Source: DSCS01 sp035391585
GTDB taxonomy: Bacteria; Macinerneyibacteriota; Macinerneyibacteria; Macinerneyibacteriales; DSCS01
Reading direction: 5' to 3'
Assembly: GCA_964574875.1 (NCBI GenBank)
Contig: CAZNOX010000008.1
Coordinates: 1-64,000, forward strand
DNA length: 64,000 nucleotides
The notes under the pieces are model-generated. The model was given only the letters and a program-made list of their open reading frames with translations, was not told the DNA's origin and did no database searches. The stretch's first letter is position 1, and each line of letters opens with the position of its first letter. The position numbers and the translations under genes were made by a program. This document shows positions 49,847 through 59,165 of this stretch, one piece after another.

Positions 49847-51454
49847 TTACCGGGCGTCAGCCGTCTTCAGGGCGGCTTTGATAAAATCACGGAAAAGCGG
49901 ATGGGGATCCGTGGGCTTGGACTTGAACTCCGGGTGGAACTGGACCCCGACAAACCAGGGGTGGTCCGGAATCTCCAGGACTTCCACAAGATCGTTCGCC
50001 TTGTTGATCCCCGAGATCAGGGCCCCCTTCTCCGTAAAAGAGGGCATATAATCATTGTTGAATTCATAGCGGTGTCTGTGGCGCTCGGAGATCTCCTCTT
50101 TTCCGTAGGCCTGGAAGGCTTTCCCTCTCCTGTCCAGATGGCAGGGGTAGGCGCCCAGACGCATGGTGCCCCCTTTTTCCGTGATGGTGCGCTGTTCAGG
50201 GATAAAGTCGATGACAGGATGGGGTGTCTGGGGGTCGAACTCCGTGGAATGAGCTCCCTCCAGCCCCAAAACATGACGTGCAAATTCAATGGTCGCGATC
50301 TGCATCCCCAGGCAGATCCCGAAATAGGGGATCTTGTTTTCCCTGGCGAACATGGCCGCTCTGATCTTGCCCTCGATGCCCCGCTCGCCGAATCCGCCGG
50401 GAACCAGGATCCCGTGAAGCCCGGCAAGGCTATCCCGATAGTTGTTGTTGTCCAGGTCGTGAGCCTCCAGCCAATGGAGGTTCACATCGCACTTGTTGGC
50501 GATGGAGGCATGGTTGAATGCTTCGATGATGCTCTTGTAGGCATCCCTCAGATCGACATACTTCCCCACCACGCCGATCTCGACCGCCTTCTCTTTTTTC
50601 ATCATGGCCACATCCACAACAGGCTTCCAGGTCTTCATGAGGTCGGGCTTGCTCTTTTTCAGATGCAGCTTGTCAATGATCAGGTCTCCGATCCCCTGCT
50701 GGAAATAGACCAGGGGGCACTCGTAGATATTATCCACATCGATGGCCTCGATGACCGCTTCTTTTTCAACATTGCAGAAGAGTGATATTTTGGATCTGAT
50801 CTCATCGGTGAGGGACATCTCTGTGCGGCACATGAGAATATCGGGCTGAATACCGATGGAGCGGAGTTCGCTCACGCTGTGCTGGGTGGGCTTCGTCTTC
50901 AGCTCCGCGGCCGCTTTGACGTAGGGGATAAAGGTCAGATGGATATAGAGGGTATTGTCCCGCCCCTTATCCAGCTTCATCTGCCTGATGGCTTCCAGAA
51001 AGGGAAGAGACTCGATATCGCCCACAGTGCCCCCGATCTCCACGATCATGATATCGGGATCGGCCGAACCCACGTCATCGATACGGGATTTGATCTCATT
51101 GGTGATATGGGGGATGACCTGGACTGTCTTTCCCAGGTAGTCTCCCCGCCGCTCTTTTTTAAGGACACTCTCGTAAATACAGCCGGTGGTGGCATTATTG
51201 GCCTGGGAAAGGGGCGTATTGGTAAACCGGTAATAGTGTCCCAGGTCCAGGTCCGTTTCGGCTCCGTCGTCAGTCACATAGACCTCTCCATGCTGAAAGG
51301 GGCTCATGGTCCCGGGATCGACATTGATATAGGGATCCAGCTTTTTCATAAAGATCCGGTATCCGTAAGATTCGAGGATCCGTCCGATAGACGATGCTGC
51401 GATTCCCTTCCCCAATGACGACAAGACTCCTCCGGTGACAAAAATATACTTCAT
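49847..51454 (-). CDS. pyrG: CTP synthase
   Basis: Makes CTP from UTP, ATP and glutamine. 535 residues. N-terminal synthetase domain with FVTGGVLSSLGKGI, DPYINVDPGTMSPFQHGEVY and VEIGGTVGDIES; C-terminal class I glutamine amidotransferase with the nucleophile Cys in FGICLGMQ and His/Glu in GVQFHPEF. The start at 51454 overlaps the kdsB stop by four bases and has AAGGAG upstream; a start at 51532 lies inside kdsB. CTP is the co-substrate of the KdsB enzyme encoded immediately upstream. Confidence 0.98.
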   Translation of the reverse strand: MKYIFVTGGVLSSLGKGIAASSIGRILESYGYRIFMKKLDPYINVDPGTMSPFQHGEVYVTDDGAETDLDLGHYYRFTNTPLSQANNATTGCIYESVLKKERRGDYLGKTVQVIPHITNEIKSRIDDVGSADPDIMIVEIGGTVGDIESLPFLEAIRQMKLDKGRDNTLYIHLTFIPYVKAAAELKTKPTQHSVSELRSIGIQPDILMCRTEMSLTDEIRSKISLFCNVEKEAVIEAIDVDNIYECPLVYFQQGIGDLIIDKLHLKKSKPDLMKTWKPVVDVAMMKKEKAVEIGVVGKYVDLRDAYKSIIEAFNHASIANKCDVNLHWLEAHDLDNNNYRDSLAGLHGILVPGGFGERGIEGKIRAAMFARENKIPYFGICLGMQIATIEFARHVLGLEGAHSTEFDPQTPHPVIDFIPEQRTITEKGGTMRLGAYPCHLDRRGKAFQAYGKEEISERHRHRYEFNNDYMPSFTEKGALISGINKANDLVEVLEIPDHPWFVGVQFHPEFKSKPTDPHPLFRDFIKAALKTADAR

Positions 51455-52182
51455 GGTCTGGCTCCTTTCAAAATCCCTTCCACGATCTTCACATCCTCGG
51501 GGGTGTCCACACCCTGAAGATGGTCCTCCCACTCCACTGTTTTGATTTTATATCCCTTTTCCAGAATGCGCAACTGCTCGAGCATCTCGCTTTTTTCAAG
51601 GGGGGTCTGCTCCCAGGAGGAAAACTCCAGGAGAAACGGCTTTTCGAAGACATAGAGTCCCACATGCTTGTAGAGAGGTGTCTTCTCCCCTCTCACGAAA
51701 GGAATGGGAGACCGGGAAAAATAGAGGGCGTACCCTTCCGTGTCTCTCACCACCTTCACTGTATTGGGATTGGCCGCATCACCCTCTTCCAGGGGGATCA
51801 CCGGAGTCGCCACCGGGGCCTTCCCCGCAGCCACCTGCCAGATCACCTGATCCACGGACTCCCCCCTGATCAGGGGCTCGTCTCCCTGGACATTGGCGAT
51901 GATGTCATAATCCTCTCCGTATTTCCGGACCACTTCACAGATACGGTCTGTTCCCGTCTGATGATGCGTTCCTGTCATGACGGCTTTCCCACCGAAGGAG
52001 GAGACCGCCTTCACAATGCGCTCATCGTCTGTAGCCACGATAATATCTTCGATGAGTGTCGCCTGGCTCACCCCTTCATAGACCCATTGGATCAGGGGTT
52101 TACCGCAGACAGGGTGCAGAGGCTTGCCGGGAAGCCGTGTGGAGGCCATACGCGCGGGGATCACAACCAGGGTCTTTTTCAT
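51451..52182 (-). CDS. kdsB: 3-deoxy-manno-octulosonate cytidylyltransferase (CMP-KDO synthetase)
   Basis: Activates KDO with CTP for lipopolysaccharide inner-core synthesis. 243 residues. Family motifs: VVIPARMASTRLPGKPL, VATDDERI, TGTDRICEV and NVQGDEPLI. GGAGG precedes the ATG, which overlaps rfaE2 by four bases. Together with rfaE1/rfaE2 it shows that the organism makes a KDO-heptose LPS core and so has an outer membrane. Confidence 0.97.
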   Translation of the reverse strand: MKKTLVVIPARMASTRLPGKPLHPVCGKPLIQWVYEGVSQATLIEDIIVATDDERIVKAVSSFGGKAVMTGTHHQTGTDRICEVVRKYGEDYDIIANVQGDEPLIRGESVDQVIWQVAAGKAPVATPVIPLEEGDAANPNTVKVVRDTEGYALYFSRSPIPFVRGEKTPLYKHVGLYVFEKPFLLEFSSWEQTPLEKSEMLEQLRILEKGYKIKTVEWEDHLQGVDTPEDVKIVEGILKGARP

Positions 52183-52661
52183 CTCTTCTCCTCCATGTCT
52201 CTGATCTTCTCAATAAGGGCTGTGGTCGATCTGCCGTGGACAAAGGGCAGACTTCTGACTTCCCCTCCCCGGGCCAGGACATCAGGGGCGCCCACAATGG
52301 ATTCCGGGGCCCAGTCCCCTCCCTTGACAAGATAATAGGGCTGAACGGCACGGATGAGCTCAAGGGGCGTCTCTTCATCGAAGATCACCACATAGTCCAC
52401 AGAACGGAGCGCCAGGAGCATCTCCGCCCGTTCGTCCTGGCTGTTCACCGGACGGTCATCCCCCTTGAGCCGTTTCACCGAAGCGTCGGAGTTCAGCCCC
52501 ACAAGCAGGGCATCTCCCAGAGAGGCCGCCTCTTCAAGGTACCGGATATGCCCGATATGGAGAACATCGAAACAGCCGTTTGTAAAGGTGAGTCTTTTGC
52601 CCTCCCTGATCATATCGCGGCCTAACTCAGCCGCGGACTTTTTCGATAATAATCCTCTCAT
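52179..52661 (-). CDS. rfaE2: D-glycero-beta-D-manno-heptose 1-phosphate adenylyltransferase
   Basis: Adds AMP to heptose-1-phosphate, forming ADP-heptose for LPS core. 160 residues, equal to the C-terminal domain of E. coli HldE as a separate protein. Nucleotidyltransferase motifs FTNGCFDVLHIGHIRYL and LVKGGDWAPE are present. The start overlaps the end of rfaE1 by 35 bases; the ribosome site is poor, so translation is probably coupled to rfaE1. Confidence 0.94.
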   Translation of the reverse strand: MRGLLSKKSAAELGRDMIREGKRLTFTNGCFDVLHIGHIRYLEEAASLGDALLVGLNSDASVKRLKGDDRPVNSQDERAEMLLALRSVDYVVIFDEETPLELIRAVQPYYLVKGGDWAPESIVGAPDVLARGGEVRSLPFVHGRSTTALIEKIRDMEEKR

Positions 52662-53616
52662 CCTTCAATCTTTCTTTGAGTTGGCTCATGGCTATGGGAA
52701 CGACACCCGGCTGCTCCACGACGATCCCTGCGGCGACGTTGCTCATGGCAGCGGCCTGCCCGAATTCGAATCCTGCAGCCAGCATGGTGCTGAGAACAGC
52801 GATCACCGTGTCCCCTGCGCCGGTCACATCAAACTCTTCCCTGGCCACCGTGGGGACCACAAAGACCTCCCCGGACCGGAGGAAAAGACTCATGCCGTCC
52901 TTTCCCAGGGTAATGATCAGGGCCTGAAGAGAGAGATCCTTCATGATCCCGTCTCCCACGGTGAGCAGGTCCTCGCGTGTTTCGATTTTTTTCCCGTACA
53001 TCCGGCCGGCTTCATGATGATTGGGTGTCATCACCGTAGCGCCTTTATACATGAGGTAATGGGCTTCTTTGGGATCCACGGCGATGGGGATCCCCTGAAA
53101 GAGAGAGATCACGTTCTGGATCAGTTCCGGGGTGACCACCCCTTTCCCGTAATCCTCGATGATCACTCCGCTGATATGGTCTTTGACCGCCGTGATCCGG
53201 TTCCATAACGCCGCTGTGATCTCCCGGGAGAGAGGGGCGCGTTTTTCCTTGTCGATGCGCACCACATGCTGGTTATGTGCGATGACACGGGTCTTGACCG
53301 TGGTGGGGCGTGCAGGGTCCTCCACCAGCCCCTCTGTCCCGATCCCTTTCTCTTCAAGGAGGGACTTCAGAAGCGTGCCGTCGCTGTCCCGGCCGATCAC
53401 GCCGCAGACGAGAGCCTGAGCCCCCAGTCCCACCACATTATTGGCCACATTGGAGGCTCCGCCGGGGACCATGGTCTCCCGGATCACGTCCACCACAGGG
53501 ACCGGAGCTTCGGGAGAGATCCGTTCCACCTCTCCCCAGAGGTGTTTATCCAGCATGAGGTCGCCGATGATCAAAATCCTGCTCTTTTTCACTCTCTTTT
53601 CATCCAGGGATCTCAT
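52627..53616 (-). CDS. rfaE1: D-glycero-beta-D-manno-heptose-7-phosphate kinase
   Basis: PfkB-family sugar kinase that makes heptose-1,7-bisphosphate; equal to the N-terminal domain of HldE. 329 residues. Motifs: ILIIGDLMLDKHLWGEVERI, PEAPVPVV, GGASNVANNVVGLGA, VIIEDYGKGVVT and the C-terminal DVTGAGDTVIA with the catalytic Asp. I chose the ATG at 53616, with GGAGGAG just upstream, over one at 53664 that overlaps the promoter. gmhA and gmhB are not in the window. Confidence 0.95.
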   Translation of the reverse strand: MRSLDEKRVKKSRILIIGDLMLDKHLWGEVERISPEAPVPVVDVIRETMVPGGASNVANNVVGLGAQALVCGVIGRDSDGTLLKSLLEEKGIGTEGLVEDPARPTTVKTRVIAHNQHVVRIDKEKRAPLSREITAALWNRITAVKDHISGVIIEDYGKGVVTPELIQNVISLFQGIPIAVDPKEAHYLMYKGATVMTPNHHEAGRMYGKKIETREDLLTVGDGIMKDLSLQALIITLGKDGMSLFLRSGEVFVVPTVAREEFDVTGAGDTVIAVLSTMLAAGFEFGQAAAMSNVAAGIVVEQPGVVPIAMSQLKERLKDERIIIEKVRG

Positions 53617-53635
53617 CTCTCCTCCATTCGTGTCA

Positions 53636-53664
53636 AGTGTACCGTGACCTGCCTCTTTTTTCAA
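53636..53664 (-). promoter_or_regulatory. Promoter of the rfaE1-rfaE2-kdsB-pyrG unit
   Basis: Minus strand: TTGAAA (53659-53664), 17-base spacer, TACACT (53636-53641), in the 54-base gap after the CYTH gene. Confidence 0.65.
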
Positions 53665-53670
53665 TGAGAA

Positions 53671-54339
53671 TCATTCTTCCCATTCCCGCCTTAAGACAGA
53701 ACCTTCGTCCTGACGCAGAAAAAAGCGGATGATCTTGGGATAAGGAGACGGGACAGGCCTCATATTCAGCCGCCTGAAGAGAGCTCCCATGACTGATTCC
53801 GCCATCTCCAGCTGATCGGTCTCCGATTCCAGCTCATACTCGGTGAACCCGTCCTCATAACGGATCTCATCCAGTTCCAGGGGGATGCGGTACGGGTCAA
53901 GGAAGGTCTTTTCACGGGTGACCTCCATGGCTCCCCGGCAGAGGACCCTCTCCCACCATCCGTGTTCTCCCTCAAGCTCGGTCTTCAGACGCTCCAGAAA
54001 GGGGATATCCAGTGTAAACAGCCCCTCTTCTCCCCGGATGACCCTCAGGGCCGTCTCTTCATCAAGAGGCACAGTCAGCTCTTCGGAGATGAGCACTCCC
54101 GGGCGCCGCTGGGCAAAAAGCTTTCCTTTGATGCGGCATTTGTAGGTGGCCTCCCACACTCCGTTCTGATTCCGCAGACGGAGAGCCACACCGGACAGCA
54201 GGAGGTTGAACGCGGGGGTATCGAAATAGTAGTTTGTCAGAGAAGCGCTTGTGAGGGGACGTCCCCGTTTGCGGAGCTCCTCCTTGAGAACGGAAAAGTC
54301 GGACGGCGACAACAGATATTTCAGCTCTTTTTCAATCAT
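53671..54339 (-). CDS. CYTH-domain phosphatase-like protein
   Basis: 222 residues. The N-terminal MIEKELKYLL carries the ExExK signature of CYTH (CyaB/thiamine triphosphatase) tunnel enzymes, and the charged strands continue (LRLRNQNGVWEATYKCR, SEELTVPL, FLDPYRIPLELDEIRYEDGF, EYELESET). Members hydrolyse tripolyphosphate or thiamine triphosphate, or make cAMP; which applies here is not visible. A thiamine-triphosphate role would fit thiT/yjbQ but is only a guess. The start overlaps the endonuclease V stop by eight bases; a much longer upstream frame has no family match. Confidence 0.85.
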   Translation of the reverse strand: MIEKELKYLLSPSDFSVLKEELRKRGRPLTSASLTNYYFDTPAFNLLLSGVALRLRNQNGVWEATYKCRIKGKLFAQRRPGVLISEELTVPLDEETALRVIRGEEGLFTLDIPFLERLKTELEGEHGWWERVLCRGAMEVTREKTFLDPYRIPLELDEIRYEDGFTEYELESETDQLEMAESVMGALFRRLNMRPVPSPYPKIIRFFLRQDEGSVLRREWEE

Positions 54340-54991
54340 ACACCCACTGCTCTCCCTTTCGTATCTCTTTTGACAGCCTGTCAGCCCTGTGGAGGGGGAG
54401 CGGAACCCTGTACCTCCCGGATACCATTCTAACCACATCCAGGGTTTTTTCAAAAGAAATATCATACCCCGGTGAGACAAAGACCGGTTTGGTTCCCGCC
54501 CTGTTCCGGTAGGCATACCCGAGAAGGGTGCCGTCCGGGCCTGTCACCGGAGAGAAATCCCCTTTCCCGGGCCCGGGTTCTGAAAAGGAGCCGTAGAGAG
54601 GGCTTTTGGCGATTCCCACAGAGGGTTTTTTCAGGAGCCATCCCAGGTGAGAGGCCAGGCCGAACCGGCGGGGATGCATCACCCCCTGGCCGTCACAGAG
54701 AAGGCAGTCGTAAGAGACGGTCCATGACGCGAGGAGTTTCAACAGGGGAGGGATCTCCCGAAAGGAGAGGAACGTGGGGACATAGGGGATCGTCATGGGG
54801 GAAACGAGCGTTCTCTTCTCCACAGTCTCCCCGGAAAGCGCATCAAAAAGGAGAGCGGCTGTAAAGGCCCGCCCCCGGAGATAAGAGACATCAAGAGCCA
54901 GAAAAAGACGCGGCTCAAAAGAGTCGGGCTCTCTCAGGCGGAGCTCACGGGCTTTGTCCTCCTGAAAGACGCGGCATTTCCTCCAGTCCAT
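54332..54991 (-). CDS. nfi: Endonuclease V
   Basis: Cuts DNA or RNA next to deaminated adenine (inosine). 219 residues. Active-site and wedge motifs: FLALDVSYLRG with the metal Asp, IPYVPTFLSFREIP (the PYIP-type wedge), CDGQGVMHPRRFGLASHLG with the second Asp, and VGIAKSPLYG. It lies between rqcH and the CYTH gene. No clear ribosome site precedes the ATG, only seven bases from the rqcH stop, so coupling is likely. Confidence 0.95.
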   Translation of the reverse strand: MDWRKCRVFQEDKARELRLREPDSFEPRLFLALDVSYLRGRAFTAALLFDALSGETVEKRTLVSPMTIPYVPTFLSFREIPPLLKLLASWTVSYDCLLCDGQGVMHPRRFGLASHLGWLLKKPSVGIAKSPLYGSFSEPGPGKGDFSPVTGPDGTLLGYAYRNRAGTKPVFVSPGYDISFEKTLDVVRMVSGRYRVPLPLHRADRLSKEIRKGEQWVYD

Positions 54992-54998
54992 AAGGCCG

Positions 54999-56600
54999 TC
55001 ATTTCCCGTCCGTCTGAGTATCCAGGAGACGGCGCACGAGTTCGCTGTCCTGGTCGATGATCAGGGTCTTGAAATGGTCGTAGAGGACAAACCCCGCAGG
55101 GGTCCCCTTGGGCTTGCGGACATGCCGGGCCAGGGTCACATCCACCGGGACCTTCCCGCCCCCCCGTGACTGGCTGAACCAGACAGCGATCTGGGCTGCG
55201 GCGTGAAGCAGATCATCAGAGACCTCCCCCTCTCCCTCTTTTTTCACGATGACATGAGCTCCGGGAATATTGCGCACATGAAGCCAGAGGTCGTCGGGAG
55301 AGGCTGTCTTCAAAGAGAGCTGCTCATTGGCCCGTCCGCTCTTGCCGTAAAGAATGACACCACCGGCACACACGATCCGGCGATGTCCCGCCGGGGCTTT
55401 CTTTTTCTGCTGCTGCTTCTGATTCTTCCGGTAAGCGGGAATATCAAGCTCTTCTCCCAGCTCGGTGAGCGCCTCTTTGTCGTCGGCCTCATCAGCATAG
55501 AAGAGAGCTTCACGCAGATAAGCCTCTTTCCGGAGAAGAGCCTCTTTCCGCTTTTTGACCCGCGCAACCGCTCTTTTTCCGCGCGTATAGCGTTTGAAAT
55601 ACTTCTGGGCGTTTTCAGCAGGGGTGCGGGCGGGGTCAAGGGAGATCTCCACGGGCTCTCCGCTCTCAGGATCGGTGAGCGTGACCGTTTTCTGATAACC
55701 CCGGATACCGGAGGCATAGATGAGCAGAAGCTCCCCCTTTTTCCTGTAGGTGTCAAACTCCCCGTGCATCTTTTCCTCGTCTTCCACTTTGGCCAGGGTA
55801 TGCCGTGTTTTTTTGATCTCTTTATTGATATATTTTTTGACCTCTGTCCGGGCTCTGTCCAGAGTCTCAGACTGGAGATACTCCCCGTAATAGGCATTCA
55901 CCGCATCAACAGCATGATCAAATTCGGCAAGGACACGAGCCCCTGTATAGGGGAGCATGGTGAGAAGAAGGCGTGCTCCCTTTTTGATGATAAAGTAGCG
56001 GGGGCTTTGAAGTAGACGGGCTGTAAAAGCTGCCTCCTCTTCAGAAGCGATCCCTTGCCTGGCCATCTCCTCTCTGAGGTGTCCGGGGAGAAGGAAAGAG
56101 ACCGGAGAGGAGAGTTCCGGACCGGGAGTATCCGACGCCTCACGGGGAAGGAGATACGTATCGCCGGGTTCCAGGGCTCGGCCTGTCTTATCGATCTTCC
56201 ACATCTGCTCCACTTTCCCCTCCGAGAGGATGAAGGCATTGACCTTCCCTGTGATCATCTCCACCACGAGGGTCATCTCTGTCATCCCCAGGGCCTGAAG
56301 AGAAAGAAGCGTGAGGGAGACCACCCGGTCCGCTCCGGGGAGCGTGAACTCTTTGACCCGCCCTTTTCCCATATTTTTTTTGATAAAGATAAAGAAGGGA
56401 TAAGCCGACTGCTTCTCTTTGTATCCTGCTGACGGAGCATATTGGATCCACGGGTCCTGCCCTCCCAGATGAAAGGCCAGGTCCCCCCGTTCTGTGGAGA
56501 AGACAAGGGATTTCCCGTAAAACGAGACACTCTGCACCATTGTCCCCGTGATCTCACGGGCGATCTCGCCCACGGCCTGTTTCAGGATGATTCCGTCCAT
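54999..56600 (-). CDS. rqcH: RqcH (NFACT family) ribosome quality-control factor
   Basis: Bacterial relative of Rqc2 that binds stalled 50S subunits and adds C-terminal alanine tails. 533 residues: NFACT-N (1-170, with the Asp-Arg pair in LPGADRVVSL needed for tailing), HhH and a long coiled-coil (about 240-330), and NFACT-R (RIVCAGGVILYGKSGRANEQ, DLWLHVRNIPGAHVIVKKEG). The older label fibronectin-binding protein A refers to the same family. GGGAGAGGGG precedes the ATG. It is absent from most Proteobacteria, which helps to place the organism elsewhere. Confidence 0.94.
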   Translation of the reverse strand: MDGIILKQAVGEIAREITGTMVQSVSFYGKSLVFSTERGDLAFHLGGQDPWIQYAPSAGYKEKQSAYPFFIFIKKNMGKGRVKEFTLPGADRVVSLTLLSLQALGMTEMTLVVEMITGKVNAFILSEGKVEQMWKIDKTGRALEPGDTYLLPREASDTPGPELSSPVSFLLPGHLREEMARQGIASEEEAAFTARLLQSPRYFIIKKGARLLLTMLPYTGARVLAEFDHAVDAVNAYYGEYLQSETLDRARTEVKKYINKEIKKTRHTLAKVEDEEKMHGEFDTYRKKGELLLIYASGIRGYQKTVTLTDPESGEPVEISLDPARTPAENAQKYFKRYTRGKRAVARVKKRKEALLRKEAYLREALFYADEADDKEALTELGEELDIPAYRKNQKQQQKKKAPAGHRRIVCAGGVILYGKSGRANEQLSLKTASPDDLWLHVRNIPGAHVIVKKEGEGEVSDDLLHAAAQIAVWFSQSRGGGKVPVDVTLARHVRKPKGTPAGFVLYDHFKTLIIDQDSELVRRLLDTQTDGK

Positions 56601-56611
56601 GCCCCTCTCCC

Positions 56612-58198
56612 TTACATCTCCTCTTCACCGTAGAAGAGGTCTTTCAGAAGCTGGAAGAGCGTCTGCCGGACTCCTTCCCAGGGAGCCTCTTTCAGCCCCC
56701 GCGTCAGGGCCTCTTTCACATCCATGGCTTTGAGCTCCGCTTCATCGGAGCCCATCTTATCAGAATCCTGAAGGTCCCGGAAGAGTCTTTGATAAGATCC
56801 GGGGGTAATCAGGCTGAGAACCGCTTCCACGGCCCCCTCCTCCCCGCTGAAGAGTTCTTCCAGAAAATCCCGGTGATATTCCACAAGGGCTGACGTCGCG
56901 GCATCTTCCAGCGACAGACGCCCCCCCTCTTCAGGTTCGCCCGCCAGCCAGAGAAGCTTCTCCATGGTCTGAAAGAGGAGAAGATAACGGACGATCTTTT
57001 CCAGCCGGTAAGTGCGGCGGGCATCCTTGGTCTGATACCCTTCGGCGTAATGGTTGAAGATCTCCTGGTATCCTCCCGAGGCCCGCCGGGCGATCTTTTT
57101 GAGAAAACGGTCGTCCAGGGGGACAGAGAGGAGAAAATCCATGACCGGCCCCATATCGCGGAAAAAGGGAAACAGCATGAGGTCCATGGCGAAAAAGACC
57201 TTCTTCATCTTCTCCTCCTCAGTGAGAAAGGCCTCTTTCATGATCTGATAATCCATCTTGTTGTTTTCATGGGCGATATTGACGCTCTGGATCACATCCA
57301 GCATCTCCGCTGTCTCTGCATCACCGTCCTGAAAACAGCTGTATTTTTGAAGGGTCATGAACTTGGCATCATTATAGACCCTGTAGAGACGGCCGTTCCG
57401 GATGAGATAGTCCAGGTTATAGATAAAGGACTTCAGGGGAAGCTCGCGTGAAGGGACGGTATCTTCCAGCCCCGGGGGCAGAGGAAGGTCTGTCATGATA
57501 TAATTCTTCCCCTCGCGGACTCCCGAGAAGATCATGGCGCTTTCCGATCTCAGCACTCCCCCGTCCACGAGGTCAGCTGTCTTGATATTTTTCCCCGGAG
57601 GGATCTCGTAAGCCGGGACATTTTTCGGGAAAGAACTCTCTTCCAAAAGGTCCGAAGCGTACAGGAGCTCCCCCCGGCCTGCCGCGGTATCGGCTCCGGG
57701 GTCCCCTGCAACGATGGAGTAGAGTTCCTCCAGGCTCTCTCTGTCCATGGAGAGGTTGTAGCGGGCCAGGATATCCACACCGTCAGCGGTGGGGCTGAAA
57801 AGGTTCACAGCAAGCTTCCCGGTCTTGACAAGCGCTGCCAGATAGGGAAGGTCCTCTTCTGAAGCCCGAGGCCCGAAAGCCAGGGCAAAGCGCTTCTCAT
57901 CCAGGAGAGCCCCCGAGGGGGTAAAAAGATTGATGGTGAAATGGACGGCTTCATTCCTGTAGAAGGAGACCAGGATATTCCCCATGATCTCGTCCATCGC
58001 CTGGGGCGGGGTCCAGGCTCCGAAGAAGAGCTCCAGCTCCACCTGCCGGTTCACAGCCGGGAAGAAGCGCATATACCGGTTTTCCACAAAGAGGCGGGTC
58101 AGCGTCTCTTTCTCCTCATCAGAGGGGTCATTGAAATATTCACGGACAGGATAGACGGGGATGGGATTCTTTTCCCAGAGGATGTCACGAGCGGTCAT
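56612..58198 (-). CDS. Hypothetical soluble protein (528 aa) between rqcH and trmJ
   Basis: I do not recognise it. There is no signal peptide or membrane helix. The N-terminal 290 residues are mixed alpha/beta (VELELFFGAWTPPQAMDEIM, NILVSFYRNEAVHFTINLFT, a disordered Gly/Ala stretch near 190). The C-terminal 240 are helical (EKIVRYLLLFQTMEKLLWLA, SALVEYHRDFLEELFSGEEG). The ATG at 58198 has GGGGGA five bases upstream and overlaps trmJ by 14 bases; an earlier start at 58231 is less likely. The setting among RNA modification and ribosome rescue genes gives no firm clue. Confidence 0.65.
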   Translation of the reverse strand: MTARDILWEKNPIPVYPVREYFNDPSDEEKETLTRLFVENRYMRFFPAVNRQVELELFFGAWTPPQAMDEIMGNILVSFYRNEAVHFTINLFTPSGALLDEKRFALAFGPRASEEDLPYLAALVKTGKLAVNLFSPTADGVDILARYNLSMDRESLEELYSIVAGDPGADTAAGRGELLYASDLLEESSFPKNVPAYEIPPGKNIKTADLVDGGVLRSESAMIFSGVREGKNYIMTDLPLPPGLEDTVPSRELPLKSFIYNLDYLIRNGRLYRVYNDAKFMTLQKYSCFQDGDAETAEMLDVIQSVNIAHENNKMDYQIMKEAFLTEEEKMKKVFFAMDLMLFPFFRDMGPVMDFLLSVPLDDRFLKKIARRASGGYQEIFNHYAEGYQTKDARRTYRLEKIVRYLLLFQTMEKLLWLAGEPEEGGRLSLEDAATSALVEYHRDFLEELFSGEEGAVEAVLSLITPGSYQRLFRDLQDSDKMGSDEAELKAMDVKEALTRGLKEAPWEGVRQTLFQLLKDLFYGEEEM

Positions 58199-58943
58199 CT
58201 GTCCCCCTTCCGCGGGAAAGTTCCGATTCATACCACTCCAGCTGGCGGAGCATCCCCCGGATGATCCTGATGTCCCTTGCCGATGGCCTGGACCTGTCCA
58301 GCAGGTCTTTCAGGGAAGCCATGATATGATCCCGGCTGGAGGAGTGAAAAAAGCCGATCCGGGCCAGGTTCTCTTCCAGATGTCCGAGACAAGCCATACG
58401 GGCCTTCAGGTCCGCTGTCTGGTAGAGAGGCTCCGGAGAGACACGGTCCGGGTTATACTCCTGGAAGATCTCATACGTGACCAGGAGCACAGCCTGGGAA
58501 AGGTTGAGAGACGACAGGCGTGAGGATGTGGGGACCGTGACGATATCGGTGGCCATGAGGATCTCGTCATTAAAGAGGCCCTTGTCTTCTCTCCCGAAAA
58601 GGATCGCTGTCCGTCCGCTCCCGGCTTCCTCCAGGATCCGGGGCGCCAGTCCGCGGGCTGTATACCGGTGAGGGTGCCCCTTTCGCTTCCGAGTGGTGGT
58701 GGCCACAATGTAATGATACGGGTCAAGAGCCTCCTGAAGCGAAGAGAAGATCCGGGCCTTTTCGATGACATCAAAGGCGCTCACAGCCATCTTCCTGGCA
58801 TCCATGGATAGGGGGTCTTCGGCCGGGTTGACGAGGACAAGGCGTCCCAGCCCCATGTTTTTCATGGCCCGGGCCGCCTGACCCATATTCCCCGCATAAA
58901 GGGGATTGACAAGGACAATATCGATATGACTCAGGATATTCAT
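58185..58943 (-). CDS. trmJ: SPOUT RNA methyltransferase, TrmJ family
   Basis: Predicted tRNA 2'-O-methyltransferase (position 32 in E. coli). 252 residues. Knotted SPOUT motifs: IVLVNPLYAGNMGQAARAMK, AILFGREDKGLFNDE and VPTSSRLSSLNLSQAV; a helical C-terminal extension follows, as in TrmJ. The ATG overlaps the FmdB stop by four bases and has no ribosome site of its own, so it is coupled. Confidence 0.9.
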   Translation of the reverse strand: MNILSHIDIVLVNPLYAGNMGQAARAMKNMGLGRLVLVNPAEDPLSMDARKMAVSAFDVIEKARIFSSLQEALDPYHYIVATTTRKRKGHPHRYTARGLAPRILEEAGSGRTAILFGREDKGLFNDEILMATDIVTVPTSSRLSSLNLSQAVLLVTYEIFQEYNPDRVSPEPLYQTADLKARMACLGHLEENLARIGFFHSSSRDHIMASLKDLLDRSRPSARDIRIIRGMLRQLEWYESELSRGRGTDDRS

Positions 58944-59158
58944 TTTTCAGCAGGCTCTTTTGCTGCCGTGTCACTCTTTTGGCGGACATAATCCGTGGTG
59001 TAGTATCCGTCCCCCTTGAAGATCACCCCATTCCCGAAAAGGACACGCTCCACGGGAGCGTCACACCGGGGGCACGCCGTCAGGGGTTCTTCTGTAATAC
59101 GCTGTTTCACTTCAAACTCGTGCCGGCATTCGCGGCAGCGGTAGACATAGGTGGGCAT
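58940..59158 (-). CDS. FmdB-family zinc-ribbon regulatory protein
   Basis: 72 residues. MPTYVYRCRECRHEFEVKQR followed by CPRCDAPVERVLFGNGVIFK is the FmdB/CxxC zinc ribbon with two Cys pairs. The tail (DTAAKEPAEK) is disordered. Described as a putative regulatory protein in one-carbon metabolism clusters, but the family is widespread and poorly understood. AAGGAGG precedes the ATG. Confidence 0.9.
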   Translation of the reverse strand: MPTYVYRCRECRHEFEVKQRITEEPLTACPRCDAPVERVLFGNGVIFKGDGYYTTDYVRQKSDTAAKEPAEK

Positions 59159-59165
59159 AGAATGA

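Noticed and set aside
53655..53685. Fur-box-like sequence (GAGAATCATTCTT) near the rfaE1 promoter
   Set aside because: One half-site is good but the other has several mismatches, and most of it lies inside the end of the CYTH gene.
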